A stretch of DNA of 54,144 bases from contig JAKBVZ010000014.1 in assembly GCA_021841005.1 (NCBI GenBank), positions 1 through 54,144 on the forward strand. Direction: 5' to 3'. Below, piece after piece: positions 9,069 through 17,880 of the stretch (positions within the stretch are counted from its first letter, which is position 1; every line of letters begins with the position of its first letter). The translations under genes were made by a program, and so were the position numbers. The DNA comes from Actinomycetes bacterium. Its GTDB lineage: Bacteria; Actinomycetota; Acidimicrobiia; Acidimicrobiales; JAMCPL01. The notes below the pieces were generated by a model that was not told the origin of the DNA, ran no database searches, and saw only the letters and a list, made by a program, of their open reading frames with translations.

Positions 9069-10286
9069 CTAGCTCTCCTTATTTTCTTCAGTGTCTTCAT
9101 CAACAGCTCCAGCCACAATCTCAGGATTGCCTTTCACAGTAAGAACAACCCCATTCCACTCTATACCGGCCAACTCTTTCGCATTGTTGAGTGCAACAGC
9201 CAATAATTGGTCAGCTTCCGCTATGGAAAGCGCAGAGAGCTCTTCGGATTCACCTTGACGAAGATCAAGCGTCACTGTGGTTTTTCCTGCTTCCACTAGA
9301 TCGCAATTAGCGCGTAAAGAGATCTCCGCGTCAGAGCGGGCCAATGCGTTAAGTGCCAAAGCGGCAAGAAGTGCGCGACAAACCACGTCCTGCTCAGAGC
9401 TGCCACCGAAGCGGATCTGACGCAACGCAGCAAACGAAAACACATGCGTTCTAATAATACGCTCACATGCCACCCCGCCCAGTGCGCTCAAAGTCGGTGG
9501 GATGCCGCCGAGTCCAAGCGCCGATGCGGAGACCCCGTCCGCCTTCGCCTTCTTCGCCGCTTTTACTATTCCGTCATAATTGTTTTTGCTCAGCTCATCT
9601 TTCTGATCGTTGGCAAGGCGTGTGAGCACATCGCCGGACAGTTTAACACTCATCCCAACAGGGTCCACTCGTGCTCCACCCTTCTTCGCAGGCTCACCAT
9701 CAGCACAGACACCGATAATCTCGCCCACAAGCAGACTGCGCCAGCGTCCCTGGTGTGATGCTCGGGTTGAATCCCAGCCACCAAAGACTAAGGTCGCCGG
9801 GCTCGCCTCCAAAAGGGCACGGGCGTTGGCTGGCGACGCGTCTCGAAGAGCGCGATATTCATCTGTGTTGGTAGTAGGAACGTCGCCTACTGTACCAGCT
9901 CGGATATGACCGTCGAAGGCTCGGTGAGGTAGCGTCAGATCTAGATAGCATTCCTCTTTCCCGTCACGCTCATAGATGACCTCAATGCGAGGGAGACGAG
10001 CGAGCACGCTATGGCCGTCAGCTATTGCCTGCACTAGAGCCGCCTCTGCCCTGTTGAGCTGGCTCTGTTTGGAATCTATGAGCACAGTTGTCCGTTTAAC
10101 TCCATCAATGAAACGCTGTTCATAAGCGTAGACACCCTCTTTTCCGTGCGCAGCCGCGAACTTAGCCGGCGCTACAGCAGCCTCGGGTCCACCAGCAGGA
10201 GTAAGTTCGGTCCGCGAGGTAAGACAACTTGACCCTCCGGCCCGACAGGCAGACCTCAACTCTCCATATAAATTGTCTATGGTCAT
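9069..10286 (-). CDS. csb1: Csb1, Cas7 backbone subunit of type I-G
   Basis: This is the first gene of the cas operon, 405 residues from the chosen ATG. The family is GSU0053/Csb1, the Cas7-type subunit that polymerises along the crRNA. Recognisable features are the N-terminal ELTPAGGPEAAVAPAKFA, the central HQGRWRSLLVGEIIG stretch, and RTHVFSFAALRQIRFG near residue 280, a signature of the family as I remember it. The start MTIDNLYGEL has AAGGA about 7 nt upstream; an in-frame ATG at 10304 would add six residues and has its own AAAGGG, so the start is uncertain by 18 bp. Stoichiometry would make it the most abundant Cascade subunit, consistent with its promoter-proximal place. Confidence 0.9.
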   Translation of the reverse strand: MTIDNLYGELRSACRAGGSSCLTSRTELTPAGGPEAAVAPAKFAAAHGKEGVYAYEQRFIDGVKRTTVLIDSKQSQLNRAEAALVQAIADGHSVLARLPRIEVIYERDGKEECYLDLTLPHRAFDGHIRAGTVGDVPTTNTDEYRALRDASPANARALLEASPATLVFGGWDSTRASHQGRWRSLLVGEIIGVCADGEPAKKGGARVDPVGMSVKLSGDVLTRLANDQKDELSKNNYDGIVKAAKKAKADGVSASALGLGGIPPTLSALGGVACERIIRTHVFSFAALRQIRFGGSSEQDVVCRALLAALALNALARSDAEISLRANCDLVEAGKTTVTLDLRQGESEELSALSIAEADQLLAVALNNAKELAGIEWNGVVLTVKGNPEIVAGAVDEDTEENKES

Positions 10287-10603
10287 TTCTATTCCTTCTT
10301 CCATTATTTTTCCCTTTCATTCATGGTCGCCTCTTGGCGGCACTCTTACCAGCCTTATGGGCGGGCGGTTAAATCCGCACTTGCCCATCACTTACATTCT
10401 TTCACTTGGGTGTAACACTTACCCATGATGGTTGCCGGCCATTGAGCAAACACAGCGAAGCTCTGTCTCTGGCCATCTGATTTGGCAGGAAAGTCGGCTT
10501 GGCATATATTCCAGCAGAGACACTCCAGCAGACACTCCAGCACCCCGAGCAACACAGTTGCCAGCACCCGAGCCAGGCATATCCAGCCAGATCAGGATCA
10601 GGA
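10287..10603 (-). promoter_or_regulatory. Upstream region of the cas operon, AAGTG repeats
   Basis: This 317-bp gene-free stretch lies between the deacetylase stop and csb1. Read on the minus strand, four AAGTG pentamers occur within 10378-10420. The outermost two sit in a 13-bp imperfect direct repeat, CACTTRCCCATSA on the plus strand at 10378-10390 and 10416-10428, 38 bp apart. They could be operator half-sites for the cas operon, but no confident -35/-10 pair is visible. Another small direct repeat, GACACTCCAGCA twice, lies near 10520-10545. No RNA gene is recognised. Confidence 0.3.
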
Positions 10604-11443
10604 CTAGTCGAGTAGAGCGCTCAAGGTAACCGGCTGGAGCTTGTGATCCGACGCGGCCTGGATCACCATGGGCAAAGCATCGTAAGCCACTCTCCAGGTA
10701 CCCGCAGGGCTGGCCGTATCGGCATCGTGCATGAGCACGATCACCCCATTGCCCAAGCGCCCCGTGATACGGTCACGGACTTCGCCGGCATCAGCGGTGG
10801 TCCATTCCCTGCCCCAGGCGGACCACAGGACAATATCCATACCAGAGTATTTTGCGACCGCTAGAGTCGTACCGCTTATCACTCCATAGGGAGGCCTGAA
10901 CCAGCGCACCGTAATACCGATGGACTCCATCTCGGCCTTGGCGCGCAACACATCGTGACAGACCCATCTCGGGGATCGCAAGAGGTGCGGCATGTGGTCA
11001 TAGCCGTGAACGCCGATGTCATGACCCCTAGCGTCTATCTCACGTACTATGTCCGGGTACTTGACAGCCATCGAGCCGAGGCAGAAGAACGTCGCTGCCA
11101 CACCCAGGTCATCCAGGCGATCGAGCACGGGTAACGTAGACTCAGGATCCGGGCCGTCATCGAAGGTAATGGCAAACCTTCCCGTGCTCCGCGAATGTTG
11201 GGCAACATCGCCGGTATCCTCGGCCGGTTCATCGGCGACAACACTTCCGGCCATGGGGAGGCCGGCGGTCCTGCTGCTGCTGCTCCCCCGCCATATGCAA
11301 AGGCCACCGGGCAGCCGATGCATACCCGACCACGTACCGAGCGCCAGGGCGGACGGCAGTGCATGCGCCGCTCCCAGCGCTCCTATGGCAGAGAGAGTTG
11401 CCGGTAGCTGTTGGGTACGTGGTCTGCGGGTACGTCTGCGCAA
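10604..11443 (-). CDS. Polysaccharide deacetylase, NodB/CE4 family
   Basis: This 279-residue secreted or membrane-anchored enzyme is predicted to remove N- or O-acetyl groups from cell-wall polysaccharide. The NodB domain covers about residues 88-279, with FDDGPDP (Asp95/Asp96), HGYDH (metal ligands His146 and His150), RPPYG (183-187) and the late VIVLMHD motif. The N-terminus is Arg-rich followed by a hydrophobic stretch (about 18-40), suggesting a signal peptide or anchor, possibly Tat-like but without a clear RR-x-F motif. It starts 12 bp after the HtrA gene stop, so the two probably share a transcript. The natural substrate cannot be told from sequence. Confidence 0.85.
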   Translation of the reverse strand: MRRRTRRPRTQQLPATLSAIGALGAAHALPSALALGTWSGMHRLPGGLCIWRGSSSSRTAGLPMAGSVVADEPAEDTGDVAQHSRSTGRFAITFDDGPDPESTLPVLDRLDDLGVAATFFCLGSMAVKYPDIVREIDARGHDIGVHGYDHMPHLLRSPRWVCHDVLRAKAEMESIGITVRWFRPPYGVISGTTLAVAKYSGMDIVLWSAWGREWTTADAGEVRDRITGRLGNGVIVLMHDADTASPAGTWRVAYDALPMVIQAASDHKLQPVTLSALLD

Positions 11444-11455
11444 CAGGAGTGGATG

Positions 11456-13489
11456 TTACGCAACAGGAGTAGACGAGAGCGTGGCGGTCACGGTCGTCTT
11501 CTGCTGGCCATGCCACAGCGTGATCGTAATGCTCTGGCCAGGTTTCTTGGAGCGGATCGCCGCAGCCAGCCCGGAAGCCGATGTGATCTTCTGCCCATCG
11601 ATGGCAACAATGACGTCACCTGCCTGTATGCCTGCAATCTGCGCAGGAGAGCCTGGCTCCACCTGCATGACAACCGCTCCGCTTTGCGGTACGAAATTGT
11701 ACTCGCTTCTGAGCTGGCTGTTCAGGCTGGTGATATATACACCGAGGAACGCCTTCGGCTGTGAAACTGTACCGCCTTTTCTCAGCTCAGGCAAGAGACT
11801 CAGGATTTTGTCCGATGGTATGGCGAAACCGATGTTCTGTGCCGGAGCGTTACCGCTGCTCGAGGATGCTACGGCAGTGTCCATGCCGATCACCTGGCCT
11901 GCAGAGTCAACCAGCGGTCCGCCCGAATTACCCGAATTGATTGCGGCATCGGTCTGGATCATGCCGGTCAGGCTCTCTGTTGCGCCACTGGTGGGAGAGC
12001 CTGCCTGGACGTCCCGTCCAAGTGCGGAGATAATACCGGATGTGACCGTGGGGCTTGACAGTGATAGACCAAGAGCATTCCCTATCGCTATTGCGGAATC
12101 ACCGACCTGTAGGCTGGAGGACTTGCCGAAAGTTACCGTCGGAAGGTTGGATGGCGGGTTCTCTATCTGCAACAGGGCTACGTCGTCGGTAGGGTCCGTG
12201 CCGATCAGCTTGGCCGGAAGGGCTTGGGACTGTCCGTAGAGAGTGACCGTTATCTTTGTTGCACCGGCGATCACGTGGTTGTTGGTAACGACCTGGCCGC
12301 TACTCGTGATGATCATGCCGGTACCCTCGTCCACCACCACGCTGGACTGCCCGAATGGGCTACCACTTCCGAATGGGCTACCACTTCCAAATGGGCTACC
12401 ACTTCCAAATGGAGAACCACCGCCCAGACCGGAACTCGAACTCACCCCACTTGCCTTGATAGATACCACGGCAGGGAGAAGTTTCTTGACAATTTGTGGT
12501 ATCTGGGCCCCATTAGCAAGTATCGCGGGGCCTGGCGACACCTTCCCTACCGACACAATAGCACTACCACCGTTGCTGGTGCTATTGCCGTTCACGGATA
12601 TCGTCAGAGCACTTACAAGCGCACCTACGAGGGCCGATACCACTATCACGGCCGCCCACCTCAGAAAAGACGGGTTGAATCTCTCCTTGAAGCCCTTACC
12701 GCCTGTACCTGTACCCGGCGGGTCGCCTGCGAGGCCACCCGTGTACCCCTGTCCTGGATAACCGTAGGGAGCACCCGGCGAGTAGCCGGGCTGTCCCCAG
12801 GTCGCACCAGCGCCGGCATCCGCCTGCCCGGGCAGATCAGGCGTATCGTGAGTAGATACGGAGAATCCATATTGCGCAGTATCTCCTGGAGCGCCTATAG
12901 GGTCCCCTGGAGCACCCATAGGGCGGCCTGCAGGCACATTGGCCGGGATAGCGTTATCAGGAGCACCTGCGTAGGGCATATTCGCCTGCTCGGAAAATCC
13001 AGGAGTGTCATCGTTACGGGTACCGGCGGGCCCCCACTCACTCCGGGTACCACCACCATAACCGGCACCCTGACCCCCAACGGGTTGCCCATAACCAGGC
13101 CGATAACCAGGTCCGGGTCCAGGATAGTCGCCACCACGTCCACCGCCCATCTCCTGGGTAGGATATTCTCCCGTAGCACCGCCCGGCCCAGGTGTGCGAT
13201 ACCAGTACGGTCCCGGTCCCTCTATCCCATGAGCAGACTGCCCCGGTCTGGGATATCCCGTTCCGGCCGATCTGTTCCAGGTAAGATCCTCATGCTGAGC
13301 TTTCCCCGTGATATCCCCTTCTCCGCCGGCACTGCCGCCGCGTGAGTCGTCGCCATCCGGCAGGCGACCGCCGCCGCCACCAGTACTACTGCCGGAAGGG
13401 AGATCTGCACTGAAATCCTTTACTGGGTCATTGTCGTTCCCTCCCACGGACTCGCCATGGCGTGTGCTTTCTTCGTCGTAGCCACTCAT
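11456..13489 (-). CDS. HtrA/DegP-like serine protease with PDZ domain
   Basis: This 677-residue membrane-anchored S1C protease acts in envelope protein quality control. The first ~270 residues are a Gly/Pro/Tyr-rich cytoplasmic region, followed by one transmembrane helix (about 277-300, WAAVIVVSALVGALVSAL). The protease domain has catalytic His405 (TNNHVI), Asp435 or Asp436 (DDVALL) and Ser522 (GNSGGP). One PDZ domain fills the C-terminus (VYITSLN ... PAQIAGIQAGDVIVAIDG). ATG 13489 is chosen because AGGAGC lies about 6 nt upstream. A stretch of four SPFGSG-type repeats sits between the membrane helix and the protease. The architecture matches actinobacterial PepD/HtrA proteins, though the disordered head is unusually long. 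Confidence 0.9.
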   Translation of the reverse strand: MSGYDEESTRHGESVGGNDNDPVKDFSADLPSGSSTGGGGGRLPDGDDSRGGSAGGEGDITGKAQHEDLTWNRSAGTGYPRPGQSAHGIEGPGPYWYRTPGPGGATGEYPTQEMGGGRGGDYPGPGPGYRPGYGQPVGGQGAGYGGGTRSEWGPAGTRNDDTPGFSEQANMPYAGAPDNAIPANVPAGRPMGAPGDPIGAPGDTAQYGFSVSTHDTPDLPGQADAGAGATWGQPGYSPGAPYGYPGQGYTGGLAGDPPGTGTGGKGFKERFNPSFLRWAAVIVVSALVGALVSALTISVNGNSTSNGGSAIVSVGKVSPGPAILANGAQIPQIVKKLLPAVVSIKASGVSSSSGLGGGSPFGSGSPFGSGSPFGSGSPFGQSSVVVDEGTGMIITSSGQVVTNNHVIAGATKITVTLYGQSQALPAKLIGTDPTDDVALLQIENPPSNLPTVTFGKSSSLQVGDSAIAIGNALGLSLSSPTVTSGIISALGRDVQAGSPTSGATESLTGMIQTDAAINSGNSGGPLVDSAGQVIGMDTAVASSSSGNAPAQNIGFAIPSDKILSLLPELRKGGTVSQPKAFLGVYITSLNSQLRSEYNFVPQSGAVVMQVEPGSPAQIAGIQAGDVIVAIDGQKITSASGLAAAIRSKKPGQSITITLWHGQQKTTVTATLSSTPVA
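12351..12422 (-). repeat. 18-bp tandem repeat in the HtrA linker
   Basis: Four 18-bp units (three near-identical, one diverged) encode a (SPFGSG)n linker between the membrane helix and protease domain. The repeat keeps frame, so copy changes would only alter linker length. Confidence 0.92.
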
Positions 13490-13780
13490 AGGTGCTCCTT
13501 TCAGTTTCTCGAATCGCACGTCGTACACTTGCACGTACACTTATACATGTACTTACACTTACAGTATAAGGGTTCCGAGTACCGGCCAGCGGTCAACAGT
13601 GGCTTCTTAATATTGCTCTAACATACTTCATGCAATTTCTTAAACACTCCCAAATGGTTGCGTACCGTCATTTGCAGGCAGGAAACATTGCCCAGTCCGA
13701 TCATCGGCACTGTCTTCGACCGGTCCGAAACGGACACCTTGCACGGGCACTTCCGAAAAAGGGTATTCTTTAGAGTTGTC
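13490..13780. promoter_or_regulatory. Divergent promoter region, htrA-like gene and 13781 gene
   Basis: This 291-bp interval separates two divergent genes. Toward the protease gene, a TATACT -10-like hexamer lies at about 13564 (minus strand), followed by three AAGTGTA-type units between about 13520 and 13560, a degenerate tandem repeat just upstream of the start. Toward the plus-strand gene, TATTCT lies close to the start codon at about 13764. A 5-bp hairpin, GTCCG-AAA-CGGAC, sits at 13723-13735. None of these is strong enough to name a regulator. Confidence 0.3.
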
Positions 13781-15076
13781 ATGGCAAAACGTATAGATAT
13801 TGAACTTACAGCACGTTCCAGTGAGGACGCATGGGCTTGGCGAGTCGTCAATGCAAAGCAGCCACGTGGAAAATTACCTGCGTCCATCATTCCCAATGAT
13901 TCGGCGGTGGGCGATGTGCTTCACGCTGAGATAGAGTCAGGGCTGGACGGCATAGAGGTTGTGAGTGCCGTCAAGGCGGAGCCACCGGACGATGGAAAGT
14001 CGGACAACAATCGTATCGTGGTATTGGGTACGCAACGGCGGCAGAAGCAGGCGTACCAGGATTACACCGAGACGATCGACACTTCCGGAAGTGAAGACGC
14101 ACAAGCAGCCCCGCTGGACGGCTTCCGACACGCTGGATCAAGGGGCAAGACCGGTCCACGTAAGGCCACTTCGCACGGGGACACCCTTTCGGGGCCACGC
14201 AGACCAGGGGGTGACGGTACAACGACCAGGCACAGGCATGATCAGGCGGGTACAAAACCTGCCTCGACCGCCGGCAGGACTGGAGGATCCGCTGCAGACA
14301 GGGGTGACATGGGACGCCGCCACGATCCCATCAGGCGGGCACTCTCCACCAAATACAGAGATGCCGCTCTTGCCAACCTGAGACCAGAGCAGTTGCCTAT
14401 CGCCGAGGAGCTTCTGAGAGGGGGCATTCCCGCAGTCCGCAAGCAGATCGATCGCCAGATCGCAATTGCGAAGCGGAACAACGCCCCCCTGATAGCCGTG
14501 GATCCACTGCTGACCATGGCCGAAGAGTTGCTGCCCATCGTCAACTTGGCACACTGGAAAGACAGGGCCGTCACCGCCCGATCTCTCGGATCCGATATAC
14601 CGCTCTACGAGTTACGCTCGATAGTATCTGCTTCCTCCAATGTCGATCTGGATGAAGAGGCGTCAGAGATGGCTGCTGCACTGAAAGAGGCGCTGCATGC
14701 ACGGATCGAGGCGCTGCGTATCAGATGGGAAGGTCAGATTGACAACAAGATATCGAAGGGGAGCATCATCGAAGCCTTGAAACTGTCGAGTTCACCACCG
14801 GACCGTAGCTTCAAACTGCCGAGTGAACTCGCGGTCAAGCTGTCAGCTGCCGCCGGTACCGCGCTGTCAGCCGACAAGGCAGAGGAGGAATGGCTCGAAA
14901 TCATCGATGCGGTACTTGCGTCACCGGTCAGACGTAACGTCAAGCCCGTGGCGCTTCCGGAGAAGGCCGGTAGCGGGCTACGAAGCCGCCTCTATAAATA
15001 TGCCGGCATGATACCTGAAATGTCCAAGCTGATAGGACTGCCAATGCCACCGCCGCCTACAGCGGTCAAGAGCTGA
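13781..15076 (+). CDS. Conserved Acidimicrobiia protein of unknown function
   Basis: This 431-residue soluble protein has no signal peptide or membrane segment. I recognise it only as a family seen in Acidimicrobiia, built from three parts. An N-terminal beta-rich module (about 1-85) begins MAKRIDIELTA and ends in a nucleic-acid-binding-like VVLGTQRR. A Gly/Arg/Thr-rich disordered middle spans about 85-180. A helical C-terminal half (about 180-431) contains LRPEQLPIAEELLRGGIPAV and the ending GLPMPPPPT. The charge pattern suggests RNA or ribosome association, but that is speculation. ATG 13781 is chosen because the family starts M-x-x-R-I-(D/E)-I-E-L; the frame extends back to 13658. It is divergent from the HtrA gene. 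Confidence 0.7.
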   Translation: MAKRIDIELTARSSEDAWAWRVVNAKQPRGKLPASIIPNDSAVGDVLHAEIESGLDGIEVVSAVKAEPPDDGKSDNNRIVVLGTQRRQKQAYQDYTETIDTSGSEDAQAAPLDGFRHAGSRGKTGPRKATSHGDTLSGPRRPGGDGTTTRHRHDQAGTKPASTAGRTGGSAADRGDMGRRHDPIRRALSTKYRDAALANLRPEQLPIAEELLRGGIPAVRKQIDRQIAIAKRNNAPLIAVDPLLTMAEELLPIVNLAHWKDRAVTARSLGSDIPLYELRSIVSASSNVDLDEEASEMAAALKEALHARIEALRIRWEGQIDNKISKGSIIEALKLSSSPPDRSFKLPSELAVKLSAAAGTALSADKAEEEWLEIIDAVLASPVRRNVKPVALPEKAGSGLRSRLYKYAGMIPEMSKLIGLPMPPPPTAVKS

Positions 15077-15251
15077 TCTGGCAGGCGACGGCAGCCTGCA
15101 GCCATGCGCTGCAATCTTGTGCTCATCCATTGCGCAGTTGCTCTATGGCGCTCGCATTGCGGTTGCCCAGCCAGCGGCGTTCCTGCGGTCTTGTACTGCG
15201 ATGACCTCCGTACTGCGACATCCTCCGATTACACGGCGTTGCCCGGATGCC

Positions 15252-15299
15252 GGATTACACCGGTGCTGGATTACACCGGTGTCGGATTACACCGGTGCT
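15252..15299. repeat. Three 16-bp tandem repeats, intergenic
   Basis: Three perfect or near-perfect copies of GGATTACACCGGTG plus two variable bases lie in the 231-bp gap between convergent genes (plus-strand gene ending 15076, Nudix gene ending 15308). A degenerate copy precedes them near 15225-15250. Each unit contains ACCGGT, itself a palindrome. The rest of the gap shows no gene or clear terminator. Confidence 0.9.
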
Positions 15300-15307
15300 G
15301 GCGATCG

Positions 15308-15739
15308 TCACAGGACACTATGGGTTTTGAGAAATCCGAGCAAATCGTCCACCAGATCATATCCGGCAACCCCAGCCAGCGGAACCCAAGCGGCGGCGTC
15401 CGCATCGCTTGCAGCTACAGGTTGCGGGAGCCGGCCACCACCGGGTAACGAGCCGGTCAGATTTACAAAGAAGTCCAGGATGACGAAGTGATAGTCACTA
15501 CCCATCCGCTCGGCAATTCCCACCAGGTTCCCGCAGGACACCACCAAGCCGGTTTCTTCGAGAAACTCCCGTTCCAGTGCTGATGTCAATGTCTCTCCGA
15601 GGCGAACCTTCCCTCCAGGAATGGACCACCTACCTTCTTGAGGAGGGTGACCTCTGCGAATGAGGAGGATCGAATCGTTGGTTATAGCCACTCCGCCGAC
15701 AGCTACAATGGGGAACCGGCGTTCAGGGGCATCATGCAT
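15308..15739 (-). CDS. Nudix hydrolase
   Basis: This 143-residue single-domain enzyme is predicted to hydrolyse a nucleoside diphosphate linked to another group. The Nudix box is complete at residues 42-65: GGKVRLGETLTS continuing to ALEREFLEETGL, with Arg57, Glu58 and the metal-binding Glu61/Glu62. The preceding ILLIRRG and RWSIPGG are typical of MutT/ADP-ribose-pyrophosphatase-like members. Substrate cannot be assigned. It lies 42 bp downstream of the acetyltransferase on the same strand and is likely co-transcribed with it. Confidence 0.9.
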   Translation of the reverse strand: MHDAPERRFPIVAVGGVAITNDSILLIRRGHPPQEGRWSIPGGKVRLGETLTSALEREFLEETGLVVSCGNLVGIAERMGSDYHFVILDFFVNLTGSLPGGGRLPQPVAASDADAAAWVPLAGVAGYDLVDDLLGFLKTHSVL

Positions 15740-15781
15740 ACCGACCTACCTGCAAGTACTGCTCCTCCCGATCGGCACGCT

Positions 15782-16423
15782 TCACCTGCTCGCTCCTGCG
15801 GGTCTGTGCATGACAATGAGCCTCGCCTTGAAGCCGGCGTTCTCCATCAAGCGCTTTGAATACCTGTCCCCCGGCAAGCAAGATACATCGACACCGGTAC
15901 AACCGCGCTGTTCCAACAGCGCCACAACGTGGTCAAGCATGGCTCCACCTACCCCCACTCCCCTAGCGCCTGGAGTAACGTACACAGCTTCGAGGATCCC
16001 TGTCCTCCCCGTGAAGCCATGGGGTGCAACAGGTGCAACAGGTGAGACCGCTGCGATAGGTAAGGGAGGGAGTGGCGTACCATCACTGTCCGACGTCATG
16101 GACAGACCTCCGGTTTGCGACTCAGCGCCAATCCAACCGGCCCCCTTTAGTCCCACACCATACGATCCCACACCATACGATCCCACACAATAGCCTACGA
16201 TCGCGTCATCGAACAGCCCGACAGCAACTGCAAATTTACGGTCGCGGATGAGCCGTTCCAACCCGCCAGGCCTGCTCAACGCTTTGGCCAGGATACCCAG
16301 CTTGCCAGATAGCATAGCCCTACCGGCAGCGCTCAGCTTCAGCTTGTTCACCGCTTCTGCACAGAGCACGCCCACCGGTCCGGCGTCATACGGCCGTGCG
16401 GCACGCACGGTTTCCATGCTCAA
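15782..16423 (-). CDS. GNAT-family N-acetyltransferase
   Basis: This 213-residue protein has the acetyl-CoA-binding core near the C-terminus: LEAVYVTPGARGVGVGGAML (about 154-173), with the R-x-x-G-x-G/A pyrophosphate loop at Arg164-Gly170, followed by YSKRLMENAGFKARLIVMHR. Between the first and second halves (about 85-150) is a low-complexity insert including (GVGSY) repeats and a Pro/Ala-rich stretch that is not part of a normal GNAT fold. The start is probably TTG at 16423, with AGGAGG five bases upstream; an ATG six bases downstream is the alternative. Substrate unknown. Confidence 0.82.
   Translation of the reverse strand: MSMETVRAARPYDAGPVGVLCAEAVNKLKLSAAGRAMLSGKLGILAKALSRPGGLERLIRDRKFAVAVGLFDDAIVGYCVGSYGVGSYGVGLKGAGWIGAESQTGGLSMTSDSDGTPLPPLPIAAVSPVAPVAPHGFTGRTGILEAVYVTPGARGVGVGGAMLDHVVALLEQRGCTGVDVSCLPGDRYSKRLMENAGFKARLIVMHRPAGASR
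16151..16195 (-). repeat. 15-bp tandem repeat in the GNAT gene
   Basis: Two perfect and one partial copy of a 15-bp unit encode GVGSY repeats in the middle of the acetyltransferase. In-frame expansion inside a loop is the simplest explanation. Confidence 0.88.
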
Positions 16424-16472
16424 CGTTTCCTCCTGCGTGCCGGTGCGTTACAGACACCACCAGGCACGGTTG

Positions 16473-17138
16473 CTACCTCTCCAGCAACTGCGTGATGCGA
16501 TTGAGGATGGTCTGCCTCCGCCGTGTGTGCGATTCGTAGTCGTGGATCTTATCGAGTTCTTCCCTGCTCAGATTTGTGAGCCTGCGGATGACCTGTGATG
16601 CAGCCAGGTTGTCGTAGCCTGGTATAGCCAGATTGTCCACTGAAACGGTACCCGATCTTACGGTGGCCGGCTGTACGGCACCCGATCGTACTCCACCCGG
16701 CTCAGCCGCCCGATGGACGGGGGTGTTGCCCGTCCTGTCTCCCGCTCTTGCGGTATTCCGGGCATGTCCCAGCGGTGCTTGCGTAGCCTCGTTGCCAGCG
16801 GCAGGACCGCCCGCTACCCCATCCTGGTCAGACGAGTCGCCGGGTCGGTCGGACTGGGAAGTCTGGTGCTTACGTGCCGGAGAGGTTTCTCTGATGGATC
16901 CCACTACTCCGTTCAACCCCTCCAGTGCCTGTGGGAGCAGCTTCCTTACCTGTTTCCTTACCTGCCGCGACCCTACCTGCACAGCAAACTGCCCCACTAC
17001 GCGAGCGTTGCTGGTTATCGACTCCACCTGCTTCCTGCCTCTATCTTCGAGCCTCGGTACCTCCTCCGCTATGGCTAGGCCCGCACCGACGGGCAGGTAG
17101 AAAAGTACGTCCAATACTTCCTCAGCCAGAGACTTCAT
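16473..17138 (-). CDS. Unnamed actinobacterial protein, C-terminal helical module
   Basis: This 221-residue protein is not recognised as a named family. The N-terminal third (about 1-75) is amphipathic, begins MKSLAEEVLDVLFYLPVGAGLAIAEE in pieces, and resembles membrane- or lipid-droplet-surface proteins. The middle (about 80-165) is disordered and rich in Gly, Thr and Arg. The last 50 residues form a conserved-looking module, AIPGYDNLAASQVIRRL then SREELDKIHDYES, ending in a helix with RRRQTILNRI, a pattern I recall in other actinobacterial proteins that carry an I-P-x-Y-D-x-L segment. ATG 17138 overlaps the upstream stop (ATGA) and has AAGGA six bases upstream, so it is coupled to the DUF4193 gene. 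Confidence 0.65.
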   Translation of the reverse strand: MKSLAEEVLDVLFYLPVGAGLAIAEEVPRLEDRGRKQVESITSNARVVGQFAVQVGSRQVRKQVRKLLPQALEGLNGVVGSIRETSPARKHQTSQSDRPGDSSDQDGVAGGPAAGNEATQAPLGHARNTARAGDRTGNTPVHRAAEPGGVRSGAVQPATVRSGTVSVDNLAIPGYDNLAASQVIRRLTNLSREELDKIHDYESHTRRRQTILNRITQLLER

Positions 17139-17704
17139 ACGCAATCCTTACAAAGGCCCCTTGCTGGATCAGCAAGCTGGTTGATGTTCTTTACCAGGAA
17201 ACAAGACTTGCATACGAACTCGCCGGGCTGTTTCGGAAGCACATGCACCGTGCCATCATCCGCCTCATCGTCATCATCGTCATCGTCTTCCCCGTAGTCT
17301 TCAGTGACCAGGCGATTCCGTAGTATCATGTCGAGTGCTTCTTCGACATCATCCGTACTGGGCTCTTCATCGTCCTCTTCTTCGGGCAAGCCAGGCTGTA
17401 TGTCACGAGAGCGCGAAGTTGCCTTATCCTTCTTCACGACAGCTCCAAGATCTGAGGCCAATACATCCTGGCTGAGCGGCACGATTTCAGGAAGGTCAAG
17501 ATCGTGGTCAAGATCACCGTCGGAGAGAGCACCACTATCCAGATCGTCTTCGTCAAGGTCGTCATCGGCGAGGACATCCTCTGCAAGCACCTCGTCATCC
17601 AGGTCGATCTCTATGTCTTCATCGAGAACGCTGCCCAGCTCACTGCGTAAGGCCTCCTCATCAATGTCATCAGGCTCTTCTATGTCATCCAACTCATCGG
17701 TCAT
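17135..17704 (-). CDS. DUF4193-like acidic zinc-ribbon protein
   Basis: This 189-residue, extremely acidic protein has an Asp/Glu-rich body (for example an eight-residue run of Asp near residue 145) and a C-terminal zinc ribbon: Cys165-x2-Cys168 and Cys185-x2-Cys188 in GEFVCKSCFLV and LCKDCV. The EF-V/T-C-x-S-C-FLV pattern is that of the actinobacterial DUF4193 family. The usual member is only about 100 residues, so the acidic body is enlarged here. Function is unknown; such proteins may bind transcription or translation components. It is first in a short operon with the gene at 16473. Confidence 0.75.
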   Translation of the reverse strand: MTDELDDIEEPDDIDEEALRSELGSVLDEDIEIDLDDEVLAEDVLADDDLDEDDLDSGALSDGDLDHDLDLPEIVPLSQDVLASDLGAVVKKDKATSRSRDIQPGLPEEEDDEEPSTDDVEEALDMILRNRLVTEDYGEDDDDDDDEADDGTVHVLPKQPGEFVCKSCFLVKNINQLADPARGLCKDCV

Positions 17705-17880
17705 CTCAAACTACCCAATCATTTTATCGTGATACGAGACCGCATCACGTTGCCTATAATATATTCCACATTTGCACCCACGCTGCCGCCAACCCTGCCA
17801 CCCGGCAACAGCGATCCCCCCTTTATTGCCCAACTGGTCAACGTGAATGCAGCCAGTATACACACCAATACCCGGATCGT

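Noticed and set aside
11049-12239. 396-codon plus-strand frame antisense to the protease and deacetylase genes
   Set aside because: It mirrors two well-supported minus-strand genes, has no ribosome site, and its translation shows no family features.
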